DNA of 38,465 nt from CAYHGV01 sp964356135 (GCA_964356135.1 CAYHGV010000016.1:1-38465), one strand, 5' to 3'. Numbered from the stretch's first letter, positions 30,313 to 38,171 are shown. Made by a program: numbers and translations. Notes: generated by a model from the letters alone, not told the origin.

Positions 30313-33159
30313 TCACAGTAAAGAAACACCCAACGCTACATTCACTCCCACAAGCCAGCGGAATTGAAAGTGGGATTCGCCGGCCGGGGGCGCGTTCTTC
30401 CAGAAGGGAAAATCGGCATAGAGCGGTCCAAGGTTCACGCTCACGCCTCCATCCGCCATCAAGTTCTCGAAATTGATTCGCCCGTTTCCTACTGTTCCCA
30501 GATCGAAGAACGGTTTAACCGGCACCGGCAGTCCGGCAAGATTCAGATTGATGGCTGCGATCGACGTTCCCCGGCGATGCTCGCCCGCATATCCTCTGAG
30601 ATTACCATCACCGGTAATGTGCCAGTGTTCCTGAGTCGCCCAGGTCCCGAGAAAAGCAAGGGTCAAGGGCTCGGATGGGGTCGGCAGCAGGCTGCCGGAT
30701 AAGAAGAACTGGTGCTGGGCCGGAGCCTTGCTCCAGATGTTGCCGCCAAAGAATCTTAGATTGATCCGGAGTTTTTTAGTTAACCGGAAGGTCTGGTTCA
30801 GCTCCGCGCTGATTTTAAGATAATCAGTATCTCCACCCAGCATCGTCGTGCACCAATTCAAATCAAATCGTTCCTGACCACGCCAGCGTCGGAGAAGATA
30901 GCTGTGGGAGAGATTCAACTTAACCGCGCCGGTTCGGGCTAACTCCCAATCCAATGTGTCCCGAGCTGCCAGGTCTTTGAGGTGTCGGTACTCATACTTT
31001 ACACCAACTTCGTAGGCGGGCAGTTTCAGCACCGGTCCGAATTTTCCATTAAACCCAAACTCACCGGTGGCTTCAATCCGGGAGAGACTGCCGCCGAGTC
31101 CGAGCCGCACCCGACGGTCGAAAAACGGAAGCGGGGTCAGATAGCGGAAACTCGGTCTCCAGGTCTGGCTCCGAAAACCATAGACGATGCTGGCGTTCCA
31201 CTGGTGTTCGCCTTTGAGAAAGTCGTAGTCAATAAATCGCCGGCCCTGGAGCCATGCGCCTATTTCCAAACCATCCCCGCCGTTATACCAGATATAAGGG
31301 CAGTAAAAAATCTGGTAGGCGTCAAAGCTGGGAAAATCAAAAATCGGTTTTATGTCGACTTTTTTCGGATGGTAATTATTCCAGCGGTCGATTTCCAATA
31401 ATCGCTGGTTCGGGTCGATAACGACCTGCTTAACCGGCGACCGGGTCGTAAAGGTGATTGTTCCGTGCCGGTTTTTCCCATTCCAGGTTTGAATGACGGT
31501 CCCGCCATTCCGGGTAACGGCCATCACCTCGACCGGCATTACAATTCCACCGATTCTTTCGATTGCCACTTTCGTTTCCCGCTCTTCGCGGTGCACGTCT
31601 TTTATTCTGTAATCGCAGGTTTGGGTCGTCGTCAGCCATTGGTCAAAGAACCAGTCGAGGTTCTCACCGGCGACGGTTTCGGCGGTGCGAACGAAGTCGT
31701 CGGTGGTCGGATGCCGGAATTGATACTCCTGGTAATAGCGTTGCATGATTTGGCCAAAGATTGATTCTCCGACCTGAGCGCGCAGCATGTCGATAACAAA
31801 ACCGGCTTTTGAGTATTCGACACTTGCGTAGGCAATCGGATTATCGTTAAATTCATGCGCCGGTGTCAGGATTGGTTTTTCCAGAGCGTTGGTGGCGGCA
31901 ATAAAGTAAACCAGTTTCTGATAATAGCGGTCGCCGATATTCGGCAGGTATTGTAAATACCGGGGCCAGTTGAAATAATTGTCTTTGCCGTATTTCGCTT
32001 CAAGATAGCGCATCTCGGAAAAAGTAGTAATCCCCTCATCCAGCCAGGCTTCCGCCAGTTCATTCGAACCTAAAATGCCGTAAAACCACTGGTGGCCGAT
32101 TTCATGGATCACGACCGTTTCCAGTCCGCGGATCCAGGAAGGACTGGAGGAGGAAATAATCACGAGGTTGGGATACTCCATTCCACCACCGGTAGAACTT
32201 CCCTGGGCAACGGTGAGCGAAGCGTAGGGATACGGTCCATACCATTGACGGTAGTAGTTCAGTGCATCCTTGGCATAGCCTGTGACTTTCCGCCAGTCTT
32301 TTTCACTTTTGCGCCGGGCGAGAACATTGATCGCGACGCCGTTGAGTGAATCCGCGAGAAGAACGTAATCCGGATCCGCCACCCAGGCGAAATCGTGGAC
32401 ATTCTCGGCATGGAAGGAAAGAGTTTTCAGCGAATCAGCTTTCAGCTTTTTGCGTTCCTGAATCGGTTTGCGCATCCAATCGAGCTCCGATCTGGGTTTT
32501 ACCAGAATTCCGGTTGCGCCAACCATCATATTTGCAGGCACGGTAATCGCGACATCAAATGTTCCATACTCTCCATAGAATTCGCCGATCGCATGGTAGC
32601 CATCGGGATGCCAACCCCGATGGTCGTAGACGACTATTTTTGGATACCACTGGACCAACTCGTAGTGTTTGCCGGAATGCCCCAGGCGTGAAAAGAATGC
32701 AGGAATTTTCAACAAAAACCGTATCTCCAATTCTATCGAATCGCCGGGAACGAGTGGCGCGGGTAAAGGTATTTTCATTTCGGTCTCCTGAATTTCGTAG
32801 TGCACGGCTCTGCCGGCTACCTTCAGGTCTTTAATCTCAATATACCCGCGCTCCTTTTTCGAAGCAAACGAGAAGCCATAACTCTGCATGCGTTCAGACT
32901 CCAGGCCGAACACGGTGTTTCTTTCGCGGTAGGCGTTCGGATAGAGGTGAAGCCAGATGACATTGAGACTGTCGGGTGAATGGTTACGATAGGCGATAAA
33001 CTCGTTACCGACGAGCGTGTGGTTTTTGGTGTCTAAACTTACCTCGATGGTATAGCGAACCTCTTGCTGCCAGCCCGGTGGAATATTTGTGGTATTTATT
33101 CCACGGGGCCAGCCCGAGGCAGAAACCCCGATGATGAAGAGAAAACAGAAGATACTCAC
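30313..33159 (-). CDS. M1-family metallopeptidase fused to an outer-membrane-like beta-barrel
   Basis: 948 residues, GTG start overlapping the HIT gene stop (GTGA). A signal peptide is followed by the M1 N-terminal beta domain and the catalytic domain with GGGMEYP and the zinc site HEIGH (352-356) plus E375 (WLDEG), then the four-helix region ending near DWFFDQWL. Residues from about 640 to the end are not M1: alternating strands rich in aromatic residues, with Gly and Asn turns (e.g. VYGFRSQTWRPSFRYL, GVKYEYRHLKDL, INLRFFGGNIWSK, GNLRGYAGEHRRG), ending VGVNVALGVSLL. This resembles a BamA/surface-antigen-type barrel. The peptidase is therefore probably anchored in the outer membrane. The general architecture is known in Bacteroidetes-like bacteria, but I cannot assign a substrate. 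Confidence 0.82.
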   Translation of the reverse strand: MSIFCFLFIIGVSASGWPRGINTTNIPPGWQQEVRYTIEVSLDTKNHTLVGNEFIAYRNHSPDSLNVIWLHLYPNAYRERNTVFGLESERMQSYGFSFASKKERGYIEIKDLKVAGRAVHYEIQETEMKIPLPAPLVPGDSIELEIRFLLKIPAFFSRLGHSGKHYELVQWYPKIVVYDHRGWHPDGYHAIGEFYGEYGTFDVAITVPANMMVGATGILVKPRSELDWMRKPIQERKKLKADSLKTLSFHAENVHDFAWVADPDYVLLADSLNGVAINVLARRKSEKDWRKVTGYAKDALNYYRQWYGPYPYASLTVAQGSSTGGGMEYPNLVIISSSSPSWIRGLETVVIHEIGHQWFYGILGSNELAEAWLDEGITTFSEMRYLEAKYGKDNYFNWPRYLQYLPNIGDRYYQKLVYFIAATNALEKPILTPAHEFNDNPIAYASVEYSKAGFVIDMLRAQVGESIFGQIMQRYYQEYQFRHPTTDDFVRTAETVAGENLDWFFDQWLTTTQTCDYRIKDVHREERETKVAIERIGGIVMPVEVMAVTRNGGTVIQTWNGKNRHGTITFTTRSPVKQVVIDPNQRLLEIDRWNNYHPKKVDIKPIFDFPSFDAYQIFYCPYIWYNGGDGLEIGAWLQGRRFIDYDFLKGEHQWNASIVYGFRSQTWRPSFRYLTPLPFFDRRVRLGLGGSLSRIEATGEFGFNGKFGPVLKLPAYEVGVKYEYRHLKDLAARDTLDWELARTGAVKLNLSHSYLLRRWRGQERFDLNWCTTMLGGDTDYLKISAELNQTFRLTKKLRINLRFFGGNIWSKAPAQHQFFLSGSLLPTPSEPLTLAFLGTWATQEHWHITGDGNLRGYAGEHRRGTSIAAINLNLAGLPVPVKPFFDLGTVGNGRINFENLMADGGVSVNLGPLYADFPFWKNAPPAGESHFQFRWLVGVNVALGVSLL

Positions 33160-33635
33160 GCGGTAAATCCGGGTTTCAGTTTCCGGTAGGTTTCGGTCAG
33201 ATATTCATAAATGACCTTGGTGTTTTCTAAAACCGGCATAAAGTTGACATCCCCGTGCCAGCGGGGAACGATGTGAATATGAATGTGGTCGGCAATACCC
33301 GCACCCGCCGCCCGACCGATGTTGATGCCGATATTGAGCCCCTCGGCATTGACCGTCGCTTTCAAGACCCCGACCGCTTTCTGCACGAGGACGAAAAGCT
33401 CCGAAGCCTCGGCCCGAGTCAGGTCTTCAATCGAGGCACAATGCCGGAACGGCGCAACCATCAGATGGCCATTCGCATAGGGATAGCGGTTTATAATGAT
33501 GAAGGAAATATCCCCTCGATAGAGAATAAGGTTTTTTTCGTCCTGGTTTTCTTTCGGTTTGGTGCAGAAAATGCACTCTCCTTCTTTTAATTCTTCAATA
33601 TACTCCATCCGCCACGGCGCCCACAATTTTTTCAT
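33156..33635 (-). CDS. HIT-family nucleotide hydrolase/phosphorylase
   Basis: 159 residues, ATG with GGAGG just upstream. The HIT motif HIHIHIVPRW is near the C-terminus, with the family N-terminal pattern APWRMEYIEE ... CIFC (zinc-binding Cys pair), RYPYANGHLMVAPFRH and GINIGRAAGAGIADHIH. These features match the Ap4A-phosphorylase-like bacterial HIT group, which cleaves dinucleoside polyphosphates or adenylylated intermediates. It overlaps the M1 gene by 4 nt. Confidence 0.92.
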   Translation of the reverse strand: MKKLWAPWRMEYIEELKEGECIFCTKPKENQDEKNLILYRGDISFIIINRYPYANGHLMVAPFRHCASIEDLTRAEASELFVLVQKAVGVLKATVNAEGLNIGINIGRAAGAGIADHIHIHIVPRWHGDVNFMPVLENTKVIYEYLTETYRKLKPGFTA

Positions 33636-33655
33636 AAAACCTCCGAAGTAAGGAT

Positions 33656-33787
33656 GCAGGAATCGCAGAATCGTTGCACTCGCAGGAGGCGCAGGATCAT
33701 TTCATTCGCAGGAACGGTATAGTGCAGGAGCCGCAGAATCATTCCATTCGCAGAAAACGCAGTTAGCGCTTCTGCGCTTACTGCGTT
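33656..33787. repeat. 26-nt repeat array and hairpin on the 3' side of the S23 gene
   Basis: Units beginning GCAGGA occur at 33656, 33682, 33708 (a short 16-nt unit) and 33724, with a last partial unit at 33750. Full units are 26 nt (two GCAG words 9 nt apart, then ATCATT.CATTC). At the gene-proximal end is a hairpin: AACGCAGTTAGCGC (33756-33769), TTCT, GCGCTTACTGCGTT (33774-33787), 13 of 14 pairs. The array lies between the S23 stop and the HIT ribosome-binding site. Confidence 0.65.
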
Positions 33788-33788
33788 C

Positions 33789-34181
33789 TTACTTTGTATC
33801 CGAATATCTTTTCCGTCGAGAAGCATCGGTCCTCAATGTTTTAGCAAAGGCAATGAGTTTAAAATATTCTTTTTCAATAAGCGGCGAAGCTTCTGTGTAA
33901 TCATTTTTTGAAATATAGTTTAGTTCTATCCCTATTTTCAAAACAGCGCCCACCTCTTGGAGCGAAGTGATTGACCGATTAATAAAGACGCTGAAATCTT
34001 TGTCGGTATGGCGTCCACTTCCTTCTGCAATATTTAAGGCTATGGAAACTACCGCCCGTTTTCCCTGGGAAGTCAAATCGTAAAGTTCTTCTTTTGGAAA
34101 TTTTTTTAGAATTCCATAGATCTTTCTAATGAGTTCGAGTGCAATTTGCCAAATCTCCAAATCTTCATACTTGAATTTCAC
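33789..34181 (-). CDS. Four-helix-bundle protein of the S23/23S-intervening-sequence family
   Basis: 130 residues, GTG start (34181) with GGAGG 4-8 nt upstream. Typical features: FKYEDLEIWQIALELIRKIY, TSQGKRAVVSIALNIAEGSGRHTDKDFSVFINRSITSLQEV, YISKNDY. These small basic bundles are encoded in intervening sequences of 23S rRNA and also stand alone in many genomes; relatives (Avd) bind nucleic acid in diversity-generating retroelements. Their role outside these settings is unknown. The last dozen residues (RTDASRRKRYSDTK) look like a poorly conserved tail. Here the gene sits between repeat arrays of opposite orientation, inserted between endoQ and the HIT gene. Confidence 0.85.
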   Translation of the reverse strand: MKFKYEDLEIWQIALELIRKIYGILKKFPKEELYDLTSQGKRAVVSIALNIAEGSGRHTDKDFSVFINRSITSLQEVGAVLKIGIELNYISKNDYTEASPLIEKEYFKLIAFAKTLRTDASRRKRYSDTK

Positions 34182-34198
34182 CGTTCACCTCCATTTCT

Positions 34199-34333
34199 TT
34201 GCACTTCCTGCCCTTTCTGTATTTATTACGTCTCCTGCGCCTACTGCATCTCCTGCGTCTCCTGCATCTTCTGCATGCCCTGCGCTTACTGCGTTTCCTG
34301 CATTTCCTGCGTCTATTGTGCCTCCTGCGTCTT
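34199..34333. repeat. 9-nt tandem repeat on the 5' side of the S23 gene
   Basis: About 15 degenerate units, consensus CTGCRTYTC on the plus strand, at an exact 9-nt spacing: 34235, 34244, 34253, 34262, 34271, 34280, 34289, 34298, 34307, 34316 and 34325, with weaker units back to 34199. The array ends at the endoQ stop codon. Its complement GCAGRNNAY is the motif of the array on the other side of S23, so the two arrays face each other. Confidence 0.75.
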
Positions 34334-35608
34334 TCAAAAGAGCCCCATCTGTTCTTGTTTCTTCTTTTGTTCGACTGCCTGCTCTTCGCCGAAGATTTTA
34401 ACCGTGCCGAAGACACCGTCGTAACCGGGGAGAACGGTAATGTCGCCGTTCCGCACCTTCTCGATCGCCTGGGCGATGCGGCTATCGGAATGTTTTTCAA
34501 TTTCAGCACCGGGCGCGGAGAGTAAAACGGCAAACTCACCACCGAGATTTTTGACCAGTGAGAGGTATTTATTCTTAACTGCGGCAGTGTCCCTGCCCAT
34601 TCCCAACACCTCAGCAATAATTTCTTCCAACGGGACCAGGTTTTTAAAGGGGATTTTTATCGCCGGCACAAAACCCTCCTCCCGGTCAGCCAGGCTTTCG
34701 ACCCGGTGCAGTACGCCGACCGTCAGGCGCCGGCCGCAGACCGGGCAGAGGTCATTGTTGAGTATCGATTCTTTCGGTGCGAGCCGGATATTGCATTTTC
34801 GGTGGCCATCAAAATGATACTTGCCTTCTTCCGGAAAGAATTCAATTGTATATAAAAACCGGCTGGTGTCTTTTTTCTTGAAAATGTCTTTAATCTCGAA
34901 ATAGTCGAGTGCACAATTAAGAACATTTGCCTCCCGGCCGATGCGCGACGGTGAATGGGCATCGGAATTGGAGATCAGGGTATAATTGTCGAGTGCTGAG
35001 AGGCGCCAGTTCATTGCCGGGTCGGAAGAGAGCCCGGTCTCCAACGCAAAGACTTTATCGGCGAGATTGTCGAAGCAATCTTTGATGCTGTCGAATCCAG
35101 AAATTGCGCCGAACAATGAAAACCAGGGTGTCCAGATATGGCTGGGAACGAGATAGGAGTCAGGCGATAGTTCGAGAATGGTTTCTAACATATCTTTGGA
35201 ATCGAGGGCGAGGGTGGGGCGGCCATCCGCTTTCAGGTTGCCGTAACGACCTAAAAAGGCGTTGATCTTTTCCACGTCTTCAAAGGAAGGAGAAAAAATG
35301 AGGTTGTGGATGCGGCGCAATTCGCCCTTCCGGGTGTAGGTATTATTCACCTCGGTCGAGAGCATGAAATAGGTTTCGTTACAGGAAAAAAGACCTTTGC
35401 CATTGGGTTGTAAGTCCTTTTTGAGCATCGTTAACCATTCGGGGTGGGTGAAATCACCGGTTGCCACGAGGGTTATTCCTTTGAGCTTGGAATATTCGGC
35501 GATGCGCGGTATGACCATATCGAGGCTGGTGGCGCGGGAAAATTTCGAGTGGATGTGGAGATCGGCGATGAACCCGGTTAGATAGTCCGTTGGGAAAGTT
35601 GAGGACAT
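34334..35608 (-). CDS. EndoQ-like PHP-domain endonuclease
   Basis: 424 residues. The PHP domain motif DLHIHSKFSRATS and metal ligands in ATGDFTHPEW, STEVNNTY, VPSHIWTPWFSLFG and SNSDAHSP match endonuclease Q, first described in Thermococcus and present in some bacteria. It nicks DNA 5' of uracil, hypoxanthine and abasic sites. The zinc-finger segment CNIRL ... NNDLCPVCGRRLTVGVLHRVESLADR is diagnostic for EndoQ relative to other PHP proteins. A Lys/Glu-rich linker leads to the last residues QMGLF, which fit the bacterial sliding-clamp motif (QxxLF); archaeal EndoQ uses a PCNA motif. The start is ATG 35608. Confidence 0.85.
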   Translation of the reverse strand: MSSTFPTDYLTGFIADLHIHSKFSRATSLDMVIPRIAEYSKLKGITLVATGDFTHPEWLTMLKKDLQPNGKGLFSCNETYFMLSTEVNNTYTRKGELRRIHNLIFSPSFEDVEKINAFLGRYGNLKADGRPTLALDSKDMLETILELSPDSYLVPSHIWTPWFSLFGAISGFDSIKDCFDNLADKVFALETGLSSDPAMNWRLSALDNYTLISNSDAHSPSRIGREANVLNCALDYFEIKDIFKKKDTSRFLYTIEFFPEEGKYHFDGHRKCNIRLAPKESILNNDLCPVCGRRLTVGVLHRVESLADREEGFVPAIKIPFKNLVPLEEIIAEVLGMGRDTAAVKNKYLSLVKNLGGEFAVLLSAPGAEIEKHSDSRIAQAIEKVRNGDITVLPGYDGVFGTVKIFGEEQAVEQKKKQEQMGLF

Positions 35609-35624
35609 GTTACTTTTAACCTCT

Positions 35625-35742
35625 TTTTAATTCGTGTTCATTCGTGTGCGTCTCTCCGCCAAGAAACGTGGCGGATCGAGGCGAATTCGTGGTCTTGTGT
35701 GGTTCGTGAATTTATCATTATTCGTGTCGATTTGTGGTTTCA
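35625..35742. repeat. ATTCGTG-type repeat element with nested GGCGGA hairpin
   Basis: Multiple ATTCGTG/TTCGTGT words, with the hairpin TCCGCCA-AGAAACG-TGGCGGA (35655-35675) inside, fill the gap between the methyltransferase stop and the endoQ start. Related to 16069-16232 and 38200-38400. Confidence 0.55.
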
Positions 35743-36477
35743 TTATCGTTCCGCAACAATCATCATCCGGGCGGTGTGGCTGGACGGAGGCGTAAAAAAG
35801 AGATGCTGGTAGAAGTGAGTTTTGGCAAAGCCAGCTCGTTTTAAGCGTTTTTCGATGACCGGAGCCGGATAACCCCGCTCCCGGTGCAACTCGTCCATCC
35901 GTTCGTAGGACTGCTTGTTTTTGACGAAAAGGGTCAAATGCAGGGTCGAGATATTATCTTTGTAATCATAGGTGTTTTTCCAGATCGAATAAATATTCCC
36001 CACCTCGCGCAGGGTAATCGAATTACCCCAATGGGTGGAAAGGCCGAAAATTGTATTCATATCGAAGACAAAGAGCCCGCCCGGCTTCAGGTTCTGATGC
36101 ACGGTTCTAAAACACTGTTCTAACTCGTCCTCGGTTAAGAGATAATTTATGCTGTCAAACAAAGAGATGGCGGCATCGGCCGGTTGTGGTACGGTAAAAC
36201 CTCTCATATCCGCGCAGACAAACGTTATGTCAAGTCCTGCCGCTTTCTTTTTAAAGATTTCAAGCATTCCCGCTGACTGGTCGACGCCGATGACACGAAA
36301 GCCACTTTTTGCTAACAGCAACGCGGCATTACCGGTACCGCAGGCGACATCGATAATCACCTCCGGTGTTTTTTTTAAAGCCCGGAATATTTTTATGATA
36401 TATTCCACCCAGCCGGGATAATCGATATGATTCATCAGCGTATCATAATAGGGGGCAATCTGAGAAAAAGGGCTCAC
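35743..36477 (-). CDS. Class I SAM-dependent methyltransferase
   Basis: 244 residues, GTG start. SAM-binding motif I VIIDVACGTGNAALLLAKSG, motif II VIGVDQSAGML, then ITFVCADMRGF and ISLFDSINYLL, and motif LKPGGLFVFDMNT. It resembles small-molecule methyltransferases of the Methyltransf_25 type. The substrate cannot be deduced. The gene is downstream of the tryptophanase homologue, from which it is separated by the 102-bp element at 36485-36586; its start codon lies 8 nt beyond that element. Confidence 0.85.
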   Translation of the reverse strand: MSPFSQIAPYYDTLMNHIDYPGWVEYIIKIFRALKKTPEVIIDVACGTGNAALLLAKSGFRVIGVDQSAGMLEIFKKKAAGLDITFVCADMRGFTVPQPADAAISLFDSINYLLTEDELEQCFRTVHQNLKPGGLFVFDMNTIFGLSTHWGNSITLREVGNIYSIWKNTYDYKDNISTLHLTLFVKNKQSYERMDELHRERGYPAPVIEKRLKRAGFAKTHFYQHLFFTPPSSHTARMMIVAER

Positions 36478-36484
36478 TGGGAAA

Positions 36485-36586
36485 ACCCCGTTAGAAATAT
36501 TTGACCAATCAGGTCTCGCCCAAAATTTGTTGTGTTCATGTTCGTCTTTTTAGATGTTGGTCTCGGGAAGGGTTTTCTCACGGGGT
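36485..36586. repeat. CCCCGTTAGAAA inverted-repeat element, copy 2
   Basis: ACCCCGTTAGAAA (36485-36497) and TTTCTCACGGGGT (36574-36586) are complementary with one mismatch. The TGA of the tryptophanase-family gene is formed by element sequence. Same family as 19204-19308 and 38139-38171; all three right ends read TCT(AACA/CACG)GGGTAAA. Confidence 0.6.
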
Positions 36587-37864
36587 AAACTGTGCGGTAA
36601 AGACTTTTAAATGTTCTGGTTGGTAGCGGAGTTTCAAGGGTTTCAATCTGCGACTCTGGCAGGCTTTTAAAACTTCGACTACGTATTCCAACTGGGAATT
36701 CGTATAGACCCGGCGGGGAATTGCCAAACGGAAGGTTTCGTGACCCGAGCCCAGTTTGCCGCCGAACACTCCTCCCCGGACCGCGCCTTCGAGATACACC
36801 GCACTTGCCAGCGAGAAGCCGGCAAACTCTTTCAAATAAGGCGCAACTGCTTCGGCATCGGCACAAACCGCATGGCCACCAAACGGCATCGTCACCGGCA
36901 CGCCCGCTTCTGCCAAGGCGTTGCCTAAAAACCTGACCTGCCCGATGCGAAACTTCAAATAGTTTTCGTCGACTACTTCATCCAGCCCTTGAGCAATCGC
37001 GGCTAAATCCCGGCCGGCAAGTCCGCCGTGGGTGAAAAAACCTTCAAAGAGCTGGATCAAGTCTCTTATTTTTTCCGCGCGGGCGCGGTCATTGGTTGCG
37101 ATAAAACCGCCCACGTTGCAGAGCCCGTCTTTTTTGGCGCTGAAATAAACGAGGTCGGCGAACGAAAACAGTTCTTTCGCTATCGCTCGAATGGGTCTAT
37201 TTTTGAAAGCCCGGGTGCGTTCTTTGATGAAATAGGAGTTCTCCGCGAACCGGCAGGCATCAATAATCAGCGGCAGTTTGTAGTGTCGGGTGAGCGATCT
37301 AACCGCTTGGAGATTTTCGATTGAGACCGGCTGGCCGCCCGCGATATTGCTGGTTACGGTCATAAGCACAAACCCAACCGGTTTCGCTTTCAAGAGCTCT
37401 TTCAGACGGTCGATAGCGATATTCCCGGGAAAGTTTTTATCGGATGCGGGCAGGTCGATCGTTTCCCCGCCTAAGAGTTGGATATTTTCCCGGGTTGTCT
37501 CGAAAAAAGTGTTGGCAACGGCAGTCATTCCCGGTGTAACCAGATTTAAAAAAATGATATGCTCGCCCGCCCGTGCCTGGTGGATGGGAAAAATGTATTT
37601 AAAACCGGTCAGCGCTCTTATTTTTTCTACAAAGACTTCGTAAGTTTTTTGAACGGCGAATGCCTCGTCCGCCGCGAACATCCGTGCCCACTGCTCGGAC
37701 GACTGTGCCGAGGTGCCGGAGTCGGAAACGAGGTCAATTGAAACGCTATCGGCGGGAATGAGAAAGGGATTATAGCCGGCTGCTTTTAAAAATTTTTTAC
37801 GTTCGTTGAAGGTGGTAGAACCGATTTTTTCAACTACTTTTATCCGATAGGGTTCGAAATTCAT
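36578..37864 (-). CDS. Tryptophanase/tyrosine phenol-lyase family PLP enzyme
   Basis: 428 residues, against about 456-470 in characterised members. The whole sequence follows the beta-eliminating lyase family: EPYRIKVVEKI, DLVSDSGTSAQSSEQW, GFKYIFPIHQARAGEH, TSNIAGGQPVS, the PLP lysine K245 in FSAKKDGLCNVGG, GGLAGRDLAAIAQGL, GGHAVCADA and FRLAIPRRVYTNSQLEYV, ending LKVFTAQFTP. These enzymes split tryptophan or tyrosine to indole or phenol plus pyruvate and ammonia. The family's usual TPTHQGR is PIHQARAG here, so substrate specificity is open. The final two residues and the stop are contributed by the repeat element. No Shine-Dalgarno site; leaderless-type promoter. Confidence 0.87.
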   Translation of the reverse strand: MNFEPYRIKVVEKIGSTTFNERKKFLKAAGYNPFLIPADSVSIDLVSDSGTSAQSSEQWARMFAADEAFAVQKTYEVFVEKIRALTGFKYIFPIHQARAGEHIIFLNLVTPGMTAVANTFFETTRENIQLLGGETIDLPASDKNFPGNIAIDRLKELLKAKPVGFVLMTVTSNIAGGQPVSIENLQAVRSLTRHYKLPLIIDACRFAENSYFIKERTRAFKNRPIRAIAKELFSFADLVYFSAKKDGLCNVGGFIATNDRARAEKIRDLIQLFEGFFTHGGLAGRDLAAIAQGLDEVVDENYLKFRIGQVRFLGNALAEAGVPVTMPFGGHAVCADAEAVAPYLKEFAGFSLASAVYLEGAVRGGVFGGKLGSGHETFRLAIPRRVYTNSQLEYVVEVLKACQSRRLKPLKLRYQPEHLKVFTAQFTP

Positions 37865-37870
37865 GAGACG

Positions 37871-37898
37871 AGTATAGCTGTCATTTTTGCTCTGTCAA
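37871..37898 (-). promoter_or_regulatory. Promoter of the tryptophanase-family gene, leaderless type
   Basis: Minus strand: TTGACA (37898-37893), 16-nt spacer, TATACT (37876-37871), 6 nt, ATG 37864. The best match of the six to the consensus. Confidence 0.7.
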
Positions 37899-37939
37899 GA
37901 AGAGGGCGGAGCGAGTCCGGTGAACTTCGTCCCAAATTT

Positions 37940-37962
37940 GCGACCCTGAAGGGTCGCACTAC
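37940..37962 (-). repeat. REP-like palindrome with GTAG head, copy
   Basis: Minus strand GTAG then T then GCGACCCT-TC-AGGGTCGC. Perfect 8-bp arms (37940-37957). Confidence 0.65.
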
Positions 37963-38097
37963 GACTAAAAAAATTCACCACAAAGGGCACAAAGGAAAGA
38001 TCCAAGACGAGATGGGCAAAAAACGTAAGCTTTGAGTTACCGTATAGTGCGAAGCGGTACCTTTGGTGCCGAGGTTTAGTTTCGCTTTTAATCTCTT

Positions 38098-38120
38098 GCG
38101 ACCCTGAAGGGTCGGACTAC
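38098..38120 (-). repeat. REP-like palindrome with GTAG head, copy
   Basis: Minus strand GTAG, TCC, GACCCT-TC-AGGGTC; nearly the same as 37940-37962, with one base changed next to the head. Confidence 0.6.
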
Positions 38121-38138
38121 GACTTTGTGTCCTTCTTG

Positions 38139-38171
38139 CCCTGTTAGATAATTTCTGCATATCTAACAGGG
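38139..38171. repeat. CCCTGTTAGATA hairpin, copy 3
   Basis: CCCTGTTAGATA (38139-38150), 9-nt loop, TATCTAACAGGG (38160-38171): a perfect 12-bp stem, the short form of the elements at 19204 and 36485. Confidence 0.65.

Noticed and set aside
33656..33769. CRISPR array (26-nt repeats)
   Set aside because: Units are degenerate and contiguous, without unique spacers, and no cas gene is present.
33789..34181. Diversity-generating retroelement accessory gene (Avd)
   Set aside because: Same fold family, but no reverse transcriptase and no template/variable repeat pair are visible nearby.
34199..34525. Leucine-rich repeat protein on the plus strand (LRLLRLLHLL...)
   Set aside because: It is a translation of the 9-nt DNA repeat and runs antisense into endoQ.
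36474..36866. 130-codon minus-strand open frame
   Set aside because: It overlaps the tryptophanase-family gene in another frame and reads through the repeat element.
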